34,442 nt of DNA from Nostocoides japonicum T1-X7 (lineage in GTDB: Bacteria; Actinomycetota; Actinomycetes; Actinomycetales; Dermatophilaceae): the NCBI RefSeq assembly GCF_001046855.1, contig NZ_HF570958.1, forward strand, positions 1,832,597-1,867,038, given 5' to 3'. Below are positions 9,605-16,939 of the stretch, piece by piece. A program made the position numbers and the translations under genes. Positions within the stretch are counted from its first letter, which is position 1. Every line of letters begins with the position of its first letter. Under the pieces are notes generated by a model that searched no databases, was not told where the DNA came from, and saw only the letters and a list, made by a program, of their open reading frames with translations.

Positions 9605-10897
9605 TCAGGTGGGGGCGGGGCTCCGGTGCTGCATCGTCGAGGACCCCCGCCGGGTGCCCGCGGCGACACCGGGGAGGCCGCGACCGGGGCGGGTGCTCGG
9701 GTGGTGGCCCCGAGCCGCGAGGATGCCGCCGACGGTGTCGCACAGGCGCAGCGTGTCCTGGCTGCGGTCGAGGTCGACGGGGTCCGGCCAGTGCGACAGC
9801 TTGACGCACACGGTGCGGGTCCGCCGGCTCACGTGGATGAGCTGTCCGTGGATGCCGATGCACAGCAGGACGTCGCCGTAGGGGCCGGGCCGGAACCACA
9901 TCTGGTTCCGGTACCAGCCGCCGCGGTAGGTCAGCTCGCTCGGGGACTCGATGAAGGCCGACCGGATGTCGGAGTCGACGCCCCACGCGTCGCGCAGCCA
10001 GCGGGCCGGCACGACGACCTGGGGATCCTCCTCCGGGGCGCCGAGGTCGGGCACCGTGCCTCCGTCGAGGAGCATCTGGCCGAACCGGGCCAGGTCGCGG
10101 GCGCGGGCGGCGAAACCCCCGTCGTGGATCGCGGAACCCTTGACGTCGCACGAGATGTAGGCGTCGGCCTCGGCCCCGATGCGTCCCCACACGATGTCGG
10201 ACATGAGGGTCGCCATCGGCGTGCCCGTGGCGGCCTCGCAGACCCAGCCGAGGACGTCGGTCTCGCTCGACCGGTAGCGGAACGAGCTCCCGTGGGGCCG
10301 CTCCTGCGGGAGGGTCCTCAGGTAGGCGTGGAGACCGATGTCGACGAGCCGGCGGTCCAGCTCGTTGACGTCGGAGGAGGGGTCGGAGTACGCCTCGACG
10401 AAACGGACGCCGCTGCGCATGTCGAGGAGGTTCCGCAGCGTTGCGTCCCTGTAGCCGCTCCGGCCGAGCTCGGGCACGTAGGCCGAGACGGGCGCCGAGA
10501 GGTCGAGATCGCCACGTTCGGCGAGCGAGGCGACGACGCACCCGACGATCGTCTTCGTGATGGACAGGACCGCGTGGCGGCCCGTCTCGGCACCCTCGTG
10601 CGCGTACTCCTCGTGGACGAGGGTGCCGTCCTGGAGGACGACGAACGCGTCGGTCTCGGTGGCGTCGAGCAGGTCGCGCACCGTCGCCTCGGAGCCGTCC
10701 CCCCGGGTCACGAGGAAGTCGCCGACGGGCAGCTCGCGGGACGCCCGGGGGAGCGGCCGCACCGGGCCCGTCCCCCGGCCGACGGTCTGGGTGGGAGCCA
10801 GCTCGTCGAGATGCCACACCGCCCATGCGCTGTGTGGGGCGTCGAGCCACGTGTCGCCGCTCGTCCCCGGGAGACGGTCGGGGGGCGCGGACGGCAT
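9605..10897 (-). CDS. second NylB-like serine hydrolase
   Basis: This 430-residue paralogue of the 4545-5741 product keeps the catalytic set: Ser112-x-x-Lys115 in LSITKTIVG, Tyr208 in YRSSETDVLGW and GIHGQ in LLCIGIHGQLIHVS. Further shared blocks are LLDMRSGVRFVEAYSDP, ARARDLARFGQMLLDGG, the RGGWYRNQMWFRPG strand and VCVKLSHWPDPVDLD. The ~35-residue C-terminal tail is low in family conservation. Start ATG 10897 is chosen over 10906 because the -10 box TAGGAT (10910-10905) lies exactly 7 bases upstream, giving a leaderless mRNA; this numbering also places the nucleophile at Ser112, as in Arthrobacter NylB. It leads an operon with the ATP-grasp and GNAT genes. No signal peptide is seen. The substrate is unknown; a linear amide or ester is likely. 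Confidence 0.85.
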   Translation of the reverse strand: MPSAPPDRLPGTSGDTWLDAPHSAWAVWHLDELAPTQTVGRGTGPVRPLPRASRELPVGDFLVTRGDGSEATVRDLLDATETDAFVVLQDGTLVHEEYAHEGAETGRHAVLSITKTIVGCVVASLAERGDLDLSAPVSAYVPELGRSGYRDATLRNLLDMRSGVRFVEAYSDPSSDVNELDRRLVDIGLHAYLRTLPQERPHGSSFRYRSSETDVLGWVCEAATGTPMATLMSDIVWGRIGAEADAYISCDVKGSAIHDGGFAARARDLARFGQMLLDGGTVPDLGAPEEDPQVVVPARWLRDAWGVDSDIRSAFIESPSELTYRGGWYRNQMWFRPGPYGDVLLCIGIHGQLIHVSRRTRTVCVKLSHWPDPVDLDRSQDTLRLCDTVGGILAARGHHPSTRPGRGLPGVAAGTRRGSSTMQHRSPAPT

Positions 10898-10904
10898 GGC
10901 GAGC

Positions 10905-10910
10905 ATCCTA
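10905..10910 (-). promoter_or_regulatory. leaderless -10 box of the NylB-like/ATP-grasp/GNAT operon
   Basis: TAGGAT on the minus strand is followed by 7 bases (GCTCGCC) and the ATG. The 18-base block TAGGATGCTCGCCATGCC differs by one base from TAGGATGCTCGACATGCC at the other NylB-like gene. No TTGACA-like -35 is seen, as is frequent for actinobacterial leaderless promoters. Confidence 0.55.
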
Positions 10911-10947
10911 GGGACGCGCGAGCAGCGGCGCCAGAGCGCATCCGGGT

Positions 10948-10980
10948 CTCCGTAACGTCCGTGACGCGCTCGTTACGGAG
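10948..10980. promoter_or_regulatory. inverted repeat with GTAACG/CGTTAC arms (candidate operator 1)
   Basis: CTCCGTAACG (10948-10957) and CGTTACGGAG (10971-10980) are perfect 10-bp arms around a 13-base spacer. The core hexamers recur in the 14-bp palindrome at 11041-11054. The site lies in the divergent region between the NylB-like operon and the permease operon, so one regulator could control both. Confidence 0.5.
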
Positions 10981-11040
10981 AGGTTTCCGGTCATAGGCCC
11001 CCGGTATGACGCCAATTCAGACGGGGTATGGACGACCGGT

Positions 11041-11054
11041 GTAACGATCGTTAC
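11041..11054. promoter_or_regulatory. 14-bp palindrome GTAACGATCGTTAC (candidate operator 2)
   Basis: This perfect palindrome lies 76 bp before the leader ORF of the permease operon. It shares GTAACG and CGTTAC with the inverted repeat at 10948-10980. The TetR regulator encoded last in this cluster (13912-14634) is the natural candidate to bind it, but LacI- or GntR-type binding cannot be excluded. Confidence 0.5.
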
Positions 11055-11116
11055 GCTGTCCGGTCATCAGCCCGGGGCAGTGTCGCCTCGTCGGAACCGC
11101 TCGTGAAGGACCACTC

Positions 11117-11170
11117 ATGACCAGCTTCGCGCCGCCACCGTTCCCCGTCGTCACGTCCGAGGAGGCCTGA
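11117..11170 (+). CDS. 17-codon proline-rich leader ORF before the permease
   Basis: A short ORF reads MTSFAPPPFPVVTSEEA and ends at TGA 11168-11170, one base before the permease GTG. It has its own GAAGGA ribosome-binding site 6 bases before the ATG. The permease ribosome-binding site (GGAGG, 11161-11165) lies inside its last codons. It carries a triple proline followed by Phe-Pro, a type of sequence that slows ribosomes and depends on EF-P. I infer a translationally coupled leader peptide; a chance ORF is possible. Confidence 0.45.
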   Translation: MTSFAPPPFPVVTSEEA

Positions 11171-11171
11171 G

Positions 11172-12986
11172 GTGGCCGGCGCCGGACCGGAGCTGAAGAA
11201 GGGCCTGAACCAGCGCCAGCTGACGATGATCGCGATGGGCGGCGTCATCGGCGCCGGCCTGTTCGTCGGGTCCGGCGCCGTCATCGAGGCGACCGGCCCC
11301 GGGGCGTTCCTCACGTACGCCCTGTGCGGCGTCCTCATCATCATGGTCATGCGGATGCTCGCCGAGATGGCGGTCGCCCACCCCTCGACCGGGTCGTTCT
11401 CCGACTACGCCCGGACGGCGCTCGGCGACTGGGCGGGATTCTCGGTCGCCTGGCTCTACTGGTACTTCTGGGTCATCGTCGTGGGGTTCGAGGCGGTCGC
11501 CGGCGCCAAGGTCATCAACTTCTGGCTGCCCGACGCGCCGACCTGGGTGCTCAGCCTCATCCTCATGATGCTCATGACCGGAACCAACCTCATCTCGGTG
11601 TCCTCGTTCGGAGAGTTCGAGTTCTGGTTCGCCGGGATCAAGGTCGCCGCGATCATCGTCTTCCTCGTCACGGGAACGCTCTTCATCCTCGGCCTGTGGC
11701 CCGGGGCGCACCTCGACTTCAGCAACCTCACGGCGCACGGCGGCTTCCTGCCCAAGGGCGGCTGGGCGATCACGGCCGGTGTCGTCACCGTCATCTTCTC
11801 CATGGTCGGCGCGGAGATCGCGACCATCGCCGCGGCGGAGTCGGACAACCCGGAGAAGGCCGTCGCCAAGGCGGCGAACTCGGTCATCACCCGGATCTCG
11901 CTCTTCTTCGTCGGCTCGATCTTCCTCCTCGCCGTCATCCTGCCGTGGAACTCCGACGACCTGGCGGCCTCGCCGTACGTGTCGGCTTTCGAGAAGATCG
12001 GCATTCCGTTCGCCGACCACATCATGAACGCCGTCGTCCTCACGGCGGTCCTGTCCTGCCTCAACTCGGGCATGTACACGGCGTCCCGCATGCTGTTCGT
12101 CCTCGCGGCCCGGCGGGAGGCTCCGGCGGCGATGGTGTCGGTCAACTCCCGCGGGGTCCCGGTCGTCGCGATCCTCACCTCGTCGGTCATCGGCTTCCTC
12201 TGCGTCATCGTCGCGGCCATCTCGCCGGACAAGGTGTTCAGCTTCCTGCTCAACTCCTCCGGAGCCGTCATCCTCTTCGTCTACCTGCTCATCTGCATCT
12301 CGCAGATCGTGCTGCGCTACCGGACGGACGAGAGCCGGCTCAAGGTGAAGATGTGGCTCTTCCCGGCCCTGTCCGCGCTGACGACGCTCGCCATCATCGC
12401 GGTCCTCGTCCAGATGGCCCTCGAGAAGGACGTCCGGATCCAGCTGTGGCTCAGCCTCCTGTCGTGGGCCGTCTTCCTCGTCCTCTTCTTCATCAACAGG
12501 GCCCGCATCGCGCGGCTGCCGGAGCCGATCGCTCCCGAGCCGACCGGGACCGCCCACCGGGTGCTCGTCCTCGCCAACCAGACGCTGGGCTCGGACGAGC
12601 TCGTCGGCGAGCTCCGACGGATCGACGCGACCGGCAAGGCGGAGTACTACGTGTGCGTCCCGGCGAGCCCCGTGGAGACGGGCGTGGCGGCGACGCACGG
12701 CGCGGTGTCGGTCGCCGATGCCACGGTCCGCGCCGCGCAGGAGCGGCTCGACACGACGCTGGAGACGCTGCGGTCCCACGGGCTCGCGGCGAGCGGCGCC
12801 CTCGGCGACTACCGTCCGCTGCGCGCCCTGCAGGCGTCCGCCGACCAGTTCAAGCCCGACCAGATCGTCGTCGTCACCCTGCCGGCGTCCGAGTCGGTCT
12901 GGCAGCGCTTCGACGTCGTCGACCGGGCCCAGACGCTCGGCATACCGGTGACGCACGTCGAGGCGAAGTCCCTCTCGGCGGTCTGA
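11172..12986 (+). CDS. APC-superfamily amino acid permease (AAT/GabP-like) with C-terminal USP-like domain
   Basis: The 604-residue protein is an amino-acid:proton symporter of the AAT family, which includes GABA, asparagine and aromatic permeases. The N-terminal GLNQRQLTMIAMGGVIGAGLFVGSG carries the substrate-binding GxIGxGLF helix break, and about 12 hydrophobic segments follow to around residue 450. Residues ~460-604 form a soluble Rossmann-like extension (HRVLVLANQTLGSDELVGELRR...PDQIVVVTLP...GIPVTHVEAK) resembling universal stress protein domains, absent from E. coli GabP. GTG 11172 follows GGAGG at 11161-11165. It is coupled to a 17-codon leader ORF and lies 2 bp before a separate USP gene. 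The nearby aminotransferase/glutarate operon makes GABA, 5-aminovalerate or similar amino acids plausible substrates; that is inference. Confidence 0.9.
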   Translation: MAGAGPELKKGLNQRQLTMIAMGGVIGAGLFVGSGAVIEATGPGAFLTYALCGVLIIMVMRMLAEMAVAHPSTGSFSDYARTALGDWAGFSVAWLYWYFWVIVVGFEAVAGAKVINFWLPDAPTWVLSLILMMLMTGTNLISVSSFGEFEFWFAGIKVAAIIVFLVTGTLFILGLWPGAHLDFSNLTAHGGFLPKGGWAITAGVVTVIFSMVGAEIATIAAAESDNPEKAVAKAANSVITRISLFFVGSIFLLAVILPWNSDDLAASPYVSAFEKIGIPFADHIMNAVVLTAVLSCLNSGMYTASRMLFVLAARREAPAAMVSVNSRGVPVVAILTSSVIGFLCVIVAAISPDKVFSFLLNSSGAVILFVYLLICISQIVLRYRTDESRLKVKMWLFPALSALTTLAIIAVLVQMALEKDVRIQLWLSLLSWAVFLVLFFINRARIARLPEPIAPEPTGTAHRVLVLANQTLGSDELVGELRRIDATGKAEYYVCVPASPVETGVAATHGAVSVADATVRAAQERLDTTLETLRSHGLAASGALGDYRPLRALQASADQFKPDQIVVVTLPASESVWQRFDVVDRAQTLGIPVTHVEAKSLSAV

Positions 12987-12988
12987 CG

Positions 12989-13879
12989 ATGGCCGTCGTC
13001 GTCGGGTACGCGCCCGAGGAGAGCGGCACGACGGCGCTGGAGGCCGCGAGCGTCCTCGCCCGGTCGCTCGGTGAGCCGCTCGTCGTCGCGGTCGTCGTCG
13101 CCGTCCCGCACCTGCCGGGAGAGGTCGCCGTCGACGGCGACTACGTCGCCCCGCTCCTGGAATGGGGCCGTGCGGTCCTCGAGAGGGCCCGGGCCAGCCT
13201 GCCGCCGGACATCACGGCGACCTACGAGGTCCGCCAGGCGCCGTCGATCCCCATCGGCCTGCTCGACCTCGCCGCCGAGATCGACGCGACCGCGGTCGTC
13301 CTCGGATCCTCGAGCAAGGGAGCCCTCGGCCGGATCTCGTTCGGCAGCATCAGCAACCGCCTCGTCCACTCCGCACCCCGCCCGGTGCTCCTCGCGCCGC
13401 GAGGGTTCCGGTCCGGCCCGCAGTCCCGGATCCGACGGGTCGCGATCGCCTATGCCGGCGCCTCCGACGGCGGTCACCTCGCCGATGCCGCGAACCGGCT
13501 CGCCGAGAAGGTGGGTGCCGACCTGCGAGCCGTCTCGTTCGTCGTCCGGCCGCCCAAGCGGCTCCTCGGGACCGTCGAGCAGTCGGCGGACGACCTCGTC
13601 GCCGACGCGTGGGTGGCCCGGACGAAGGACCGCCTCCGCGAGCAGGCCGGCGGGCGCACCGACGAGCTCGGTCAGCGGCTGGCGAGCTCTCTCGTCGTCG
13701 GCGTGGGCCTCTCGTGGAGCCGGGCCATCGGCAACGTCCCGTGGGCCGAGGGTGACCTCCTCGTCGTCGGATCGAGCACGGTCGCGCCGGCCGCTCGGCT
13801 CTTCCTCGGATCGGGTGCCTCCAAGATCGTCCGTTCCTCGCCGGTGCCTGTCCTCCTCGTTCCGCGGGCCACCGACTAG
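12989..13879 (+). CDS. universal stress protein with two USP domains
   Basis: The 296-residue protein has two tandem UspA domains. The first ends with AVVLGSSSKGALGRISFGSISNRLVHSAPRPVLLAP, the second with LLVVGSSTVAPAARLFLGSGASKIVRSSPVPVLLVP; both carry the G-rich loop and the P-VLL-P closing strand that bind ATP in many members. USPs act in the cytoplasm in stress adaptation or as nucleotide sensors. The ATG lies only 2 bp after the permease stop, so translation is coupled. Since the permease also ends in a USP-like domain, the two probably interact or regulate transport together, as USPs paired with transporters often appear to do. A TetR gene follows after 32 bp. Confidence 0.9.
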   Translation: MAVVVGYAPEESGTTALEAASVLARSLGEPLVVAVVVAVPHLPGEVAVDGDYVAPLLEWGRAVLERARASLPPDITATYEVRQAPSIPIGLLDLAAEIDATAVVLGSSSKGALGRISFGSISNRLVHSAPRPVLLAPRGFRSGPQSRIRRVAIAYAGASDGGHLADAANRLAEKVGADLRAVSFVVRPPKRLLGTVEQSADDLVADAWVARTKDRLREQAGGRTDELGQRLASSLVVGVGLSWSRAIGNVPWAEGDLLVVGSSTVAPAARLFLGSGASKIVRSSPVPVLLVPRATD

Positions 13880-13911
13880 GCTCGGTCCTCGAGCCGTGCG
13901 GAGGTGTGCCG

Positions 13912-14634
13912 ATGTCCGCGTCTCCCGACGACCTCACCGAGGTGGTGCGAGCCTTCACGGCCCGGTTCGCGCCCGTGGAGGACGATGACGCCGAGGCGCG
14001 GCTGCGCCGGCGGATCATGGAGGTGACGCTCGAGATCGCCGCCGCGGAGGGCGTCAAGGGCGCCTCGCTCCGACGCATCGCCGCGCTGACGGGGATGCGG
14101 ACCGCCAGCCTCTACTCCCACTTCCCCGAGGGCAAGGGCGAGCTCGTCTCGGCCGCCCTCGCCGAGCACCTGCGCGGCTTCTACCGCACCATGGCGGCCG
14201 CCCTGCGGGTCGACGAGTCGCCGGGGGAGAACCTGCGCCGGCTCGTCTTCGCCCACACGCGGTGGACGCTGGAGAACCCGATGATCGCGCCCGCGATCCT
14301 CGTCCTCGAGCGGGCCCATGCCATGCATCCGATCATGACCGCCGAGGCGGCGCGAGCGATCCAGGAGCTGCACGACACCTATCGCGACCTGCTGGGCCGG
14401 CTGCTGCGCGCCGCGGGCGCGCAGCCGGGGGACGCCAAGCACCTCGCCGCCCAGCTCATCGTCCTGTGTGACAACGCGGACGTCTGGTCGGCGTCCGAGA
14501 TGGCCGACGAGACGCAGGAGGACGCGTGGCTCGCCGTCCGCCGGCTGCTCGGCCGCGCCGGCCCGAGCAGCCGGCGCCGACCCGGTGGCGCACCCCGGCC
14601 TCAGCGGAAGGCCGGCTCCCCCGTGAGGACCTGA
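13912..14634 (+). CDS. TetR-family transcriptional regulator
   Basis: The 240-residue protein has a typical TetR DNA-binding domain: RRRIMEVTLEIAAAEGVKGASLRRIAALTGMRTASLYSHFPEGKGELVSAAL (about residues 26-80), with the helix-turn-helix at ASLRRIAALTGMRTASLYSHF. The rest is an all-helical ligand domain with family-specific sequence only. ATG 13912 follows GGAGG (13900-13904) at 7-base spacing; GTG 13906 is an alternative. It is the last gene after permease and USP genes, and the GTAACG/CGTTAC dyads at 10948-11054 are the obvious operator candidates. Its 3' end overlaps the convergent glutaryl-CoA dehydrogenase gene by 34 bases, so transcription of the two may interfere. Confidence 0.9.
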   Translation: MSASPDDLTEVVRAFTARFAPVEDDDAEARLRRRIMEVTLEIAAAEGVKGASLRRIAALTGMRTASLYSHFPEGKGELVSAALAEHLRGFYRTMAAALRVDESPGENLRRLVFAHTRWTLENPMIAPAILVLERAHAMHPIMTAEAARAIQELHDTYRDLLGRLLRAAGAQPGDAKHLAAQLIVLCDNADVWSASEMADETQEDAWLAVRRLLGRAGPSSRRRPGGAPRPQRKAGSPVRT

Positions 14635-15788
14635 CCGATGACGAGGGTGTGCATCTCGACCGTGCCCTCGTAGGTGAGGACGGACTCCAGGTTGTTCGCG
14701 TGCCGGATGACGGGGTACTCCAGCGAGATGCCGTTCGCGCCGAGGATGGTGCGGGCGGTGCGGCAGATCTCCAGCGCCTCGCGGACGTTGTTGAGCTTGC
14801 CGAGGCTGACCTGCTCCGGGCGGAGGGTGCCGGCGTCCTTGCGCCGCCCGAGGTGGAGGGCGAGGAGCATGCCCTTGGTCAGCTCCAGGCTCATGTCGGC
14901 GAGCTTGGCCTGGGTCAGCTGGAAGCCCCCGATGGGCCGGCCGAACTGGGTGCGCTCCTTGGCATACGAGAGCGCGGCCTCGAACGAGGACCGGGCGGCC
15001 CCGAGCGCACCCCAGACGATGCCGTAGCGGGCCTCGTTGAGGCAGGAGAGCGGGCCCTTGAGGCCGCGGACCTCGGGGAAGGCATAGGCGTCGGGCACCC
15101 GGACGCCGTCGAGGACCAGCTCACTGGTCACCGAGGCCCGCAGGGACAGCTTGTGCTTGATCTCGGGGGCGGAGAAGCCGGGAGTGTCGGTCGGCACGGC
15201 GAACCCGCGGATGCCCTCCTCGGTCTGCGCCCAGACGACGGCGACGTCGGCGATCGACCCGTTGGTGATCCACATCTTCCGTCCGTCGATGACCCAGTCG
15301 CCACCGTCGCGGCGGGCGCGGGTGCGCATCGAGCCGGGATCGGAGCCGTGGTCGGGCTCGGTGAGGCCGAAACAGCCGATCGCCTCCCCGGCCGCCATCC
15401 GGGGCAGCCACTCCTGCTTGACGTCCTCGGTGGCCCACCGGTGGATCCCGAACATCGCGAGCGAGCCCTGGACCGACACGAGGGACCGGATGCCCGAGTC
15501 CGCCGCCTCGAGCTCCACGCACGCGAGGCCGTAGTCGACGGCCGACATGCCGGCGCAGCCGTATCCCTCGAGGTGCATCCCGAGGAGGCCGAGCGCCCCG
15601 AGCTCCTTGGCGAGGCCCCGGGCGTCCGGGAGGGTGCCCTGCTCGAACCAGTCCGCGACGAAGGGCTCGATGCGCTGCTCGCACAGCTGGCGGACCGACG
15701 CCCGGACCGCCCGCTCGTCGTCGGAGAGGAGGTCGTCGATCCCGGCGAGGTCGAGCGGGTCGAGGGTGGGCTTGGTGGCGGCGCTCAT
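14601..15788 (-). CDS. gcdH: glutaryl-CoA dehydrogenase (acyl-CoA dehydrogenase family)
   Basis: The 395-residue flavoprotein follows glutaryl-CoA dehydrogenase rather than general acyl-CoA dehydrogenases. GCFGLTEPDHGSDPGSMRTRAR is the FAD-binding block, KMWITNGSIADVAVVWA and RYGIVWGALGAARSSFEAALSYAKERTQFGRPIGGFQLTQAKLADM are the central blocks, and the catalytic base is Glu374 in YEGTVEMHTLVIG. The enzyme oxidises and decarboxylates glutaryl-CoA to crotonyl-CoA and CO2, passing electrons to ETF. Its ATG overlaps the stop of the CoA-transferase gene (ATGA), so the two are coupled. As the last of four overlapping genes it gives the operon its end point: a C5 dicarboxylate, not succinate, is the intermediate. 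Close ACAD relatives could act on other short acyl-CoAs, but context argues for glutaryl-CoA. Confidence 0.88.
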   Translation of the reverse strand: MSAATKPTLDPLDLAGIDDLLSDDERAVRASVRQLCEQRIEPFVADWFEQGTLPDARGLAKELGALGLLGMHLEGYGCAGMSAVDYGLACVELEAADSGIRSLVSVQGSLAMFGIHRWATEDVKQEWLPRMAAGEAIGCFGLTEPDHGSDPGSMRTRARRDGGDWVIDGRKMWITNGSIADVAVVWAQTEEGIRGFAVPTDTPGFSAPEIKHKLSLRASVTSELVLDGVRVPDAYAFPEVRGLKGPLSCLNEARYGIVWGALGAARSSFEAALSYAKERTQFGRPIGGFQLTQAKLADMSLELTKGMLLALHLGRRKDAGTLRPEQVSLGKLNNVREALEICRTARTILGANGISLEYPVIRHANNLESVLTYEGTVEMHTLVIGQVLTGEPAFR

Positions 15789-16939
15789 GATGTCCTCGCG
15801 ATCTCGTGGTCCGACAGGAGGGTGGCGAGCAGCTCGTCGGTGTGCTCGCCGAGGGTGGGGGGACGGCGGTATGCCGTGACGGGGGTCCGGGAGAACGTCA
15901 CCGGGTTGCGCACCTGGTCGGGCGCGCCGTCGACGGGGACGCGTGGGTCGAGGCCGAGCCGCTGCGCGAGGGAGAAGGCGGAGCCGATGTCGCCGACCGC
16001 ACCGGCGGGGACGCCGGCCGCGGTGAGCCGGGTGACCCAGTCGGCCGCGGGCGCCGAGGCGAGTGCGGTCTCGAGGGCCGCCACGAGGTCGGCGCGGTGG
16101 GCGACGCGATCGGCGTTGTGGGCGAACCGCGCATCGCCAGCAAGATCCGGGAGCTCGAGGACCGTTGCCAGCCGGGCGAACTGGCCGTCGTTGCCGCACG
16201 CCACGGCGATGACGCCGTCGGCGCAGTGGAGGGTCTCGTAGGGGGCGATGGACGGGTGCTGGTTGCCCATCCGGCCCGGGGACCGTCCGGTCGTGAGGTA
16301 GGACTGGGCCTGGTTGACGAGGGACCCGAGGAGGGAGGAGAGGAGGTTGACCTCGACGTGCTGGCCGCGCCCGGAGCGGGTCCGCTCGGTGAGGGCCGCG
16401 AGGATGCCGATCGTCGCGTCCTTGCTCGTGAGGACGTCGACGAGGGCGACCCCCGCCTTCGTCGGCTCGCCGTCGGGGTCGCCCGTGATGCTCATGAGGC
16501 CGCCGACCGCCTGGACGAGGAAGTCGTACCCGGGCAGGTCGGCTCCGCCGCCGGACCCGAAGCCGGTGATGGAGCAGTAGACGAGCCCGGGGTTGGGCTC
16601 CGCGAGCTGCTCGTAGCCCAGGCCCTTGGCGGCGAGGGCGCCGGCCCGGAAGTTCTCGACGAGGACATCCGCCCGCTCGGCGAGCCGGGTCGCCGCCGCG
16701 AGGTCGTCGGGGGCGGAGAGGTCGAGGGCGATGCTCTGCTTGGACCGGTTGACCGACTCGAAGTAGGAGCTCGTCGTCGCGGTCCACGGCGGGCCCCAGT
16801 GGCGCGTGTCGTCGCCGGCGCCGGGTCGCTCGACCTTGACGACGGTCGCGCCGAGGTCGGCGAGGGTCATCGTCGCGAGCGGGCCCGCGAGGACCCGGCT
16901 GAAGTCGGCGACGAGGATGCCGTCGAGGATCCCGCTCAC
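15785..16939 (-). CDS. class III CoA-transferase (CaiB/BaiF; succinate-glutarate CoA-transferase-like)
   Basis: The 384-residue protein shows the CaiB/BaiF hallmarks: GILVADFSRVLAGPLATMTLADLGATVVKVERP at the N-terminus, the SYFESVNRSKQSIALDL block, DVLVENFRAGALAAKGLGYEQL and SITGFGSGG. The segment PGYDFLVQAVGGLMSITG contains the Asp that forms the aspartyl-CoA anhydride in formyl-CoA transferase relatives. It moves CoA between acids. Next to glutaryl-CoA dehydrogenase the likely reaction is succinyl-CoA + glutarate giving glutaryl-CoA + succinate, as in human SUGCT. GTG 16939 overlaps the aldehyde dehydrogenase stop (GTGA), and its own stop overlaps the next ATG (ATGA). Specificity is inferred from context. 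Confidence 0.87.
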   Translation of the reverse strand: MSGILDGILVADFSRVLAGPLATMTLADLGATVVKVERPGAGDDTRHWGPPWTATTSSYFESVNRSKQSIALDLSAPDDLAAATRLAERADVLVENFRAGALAAKGLGYEQLAEPNPGLVYCSITGFGSGGGADLPGYDFLVQAVGGLMSITGDPDGEPTKAGVALVDVLTSKDATIGILAALTERTRSGRGQHVEVNLLSSLLGSLVNQAQSYLTTGRSPGRMGNQHPSIAPYETLHCADGVIAVACGNDGQFARLATVLELPDLAGDARFAHNADRVAHRADLVAALETALASAPAADWVTRLTAAGVPAGAVGDIGSAFSLAQRLGLDPRVPVDGAPDQVRNPVTFSRTPVTAYRRPPTLGEHTDELLATLLSDHEIARTS

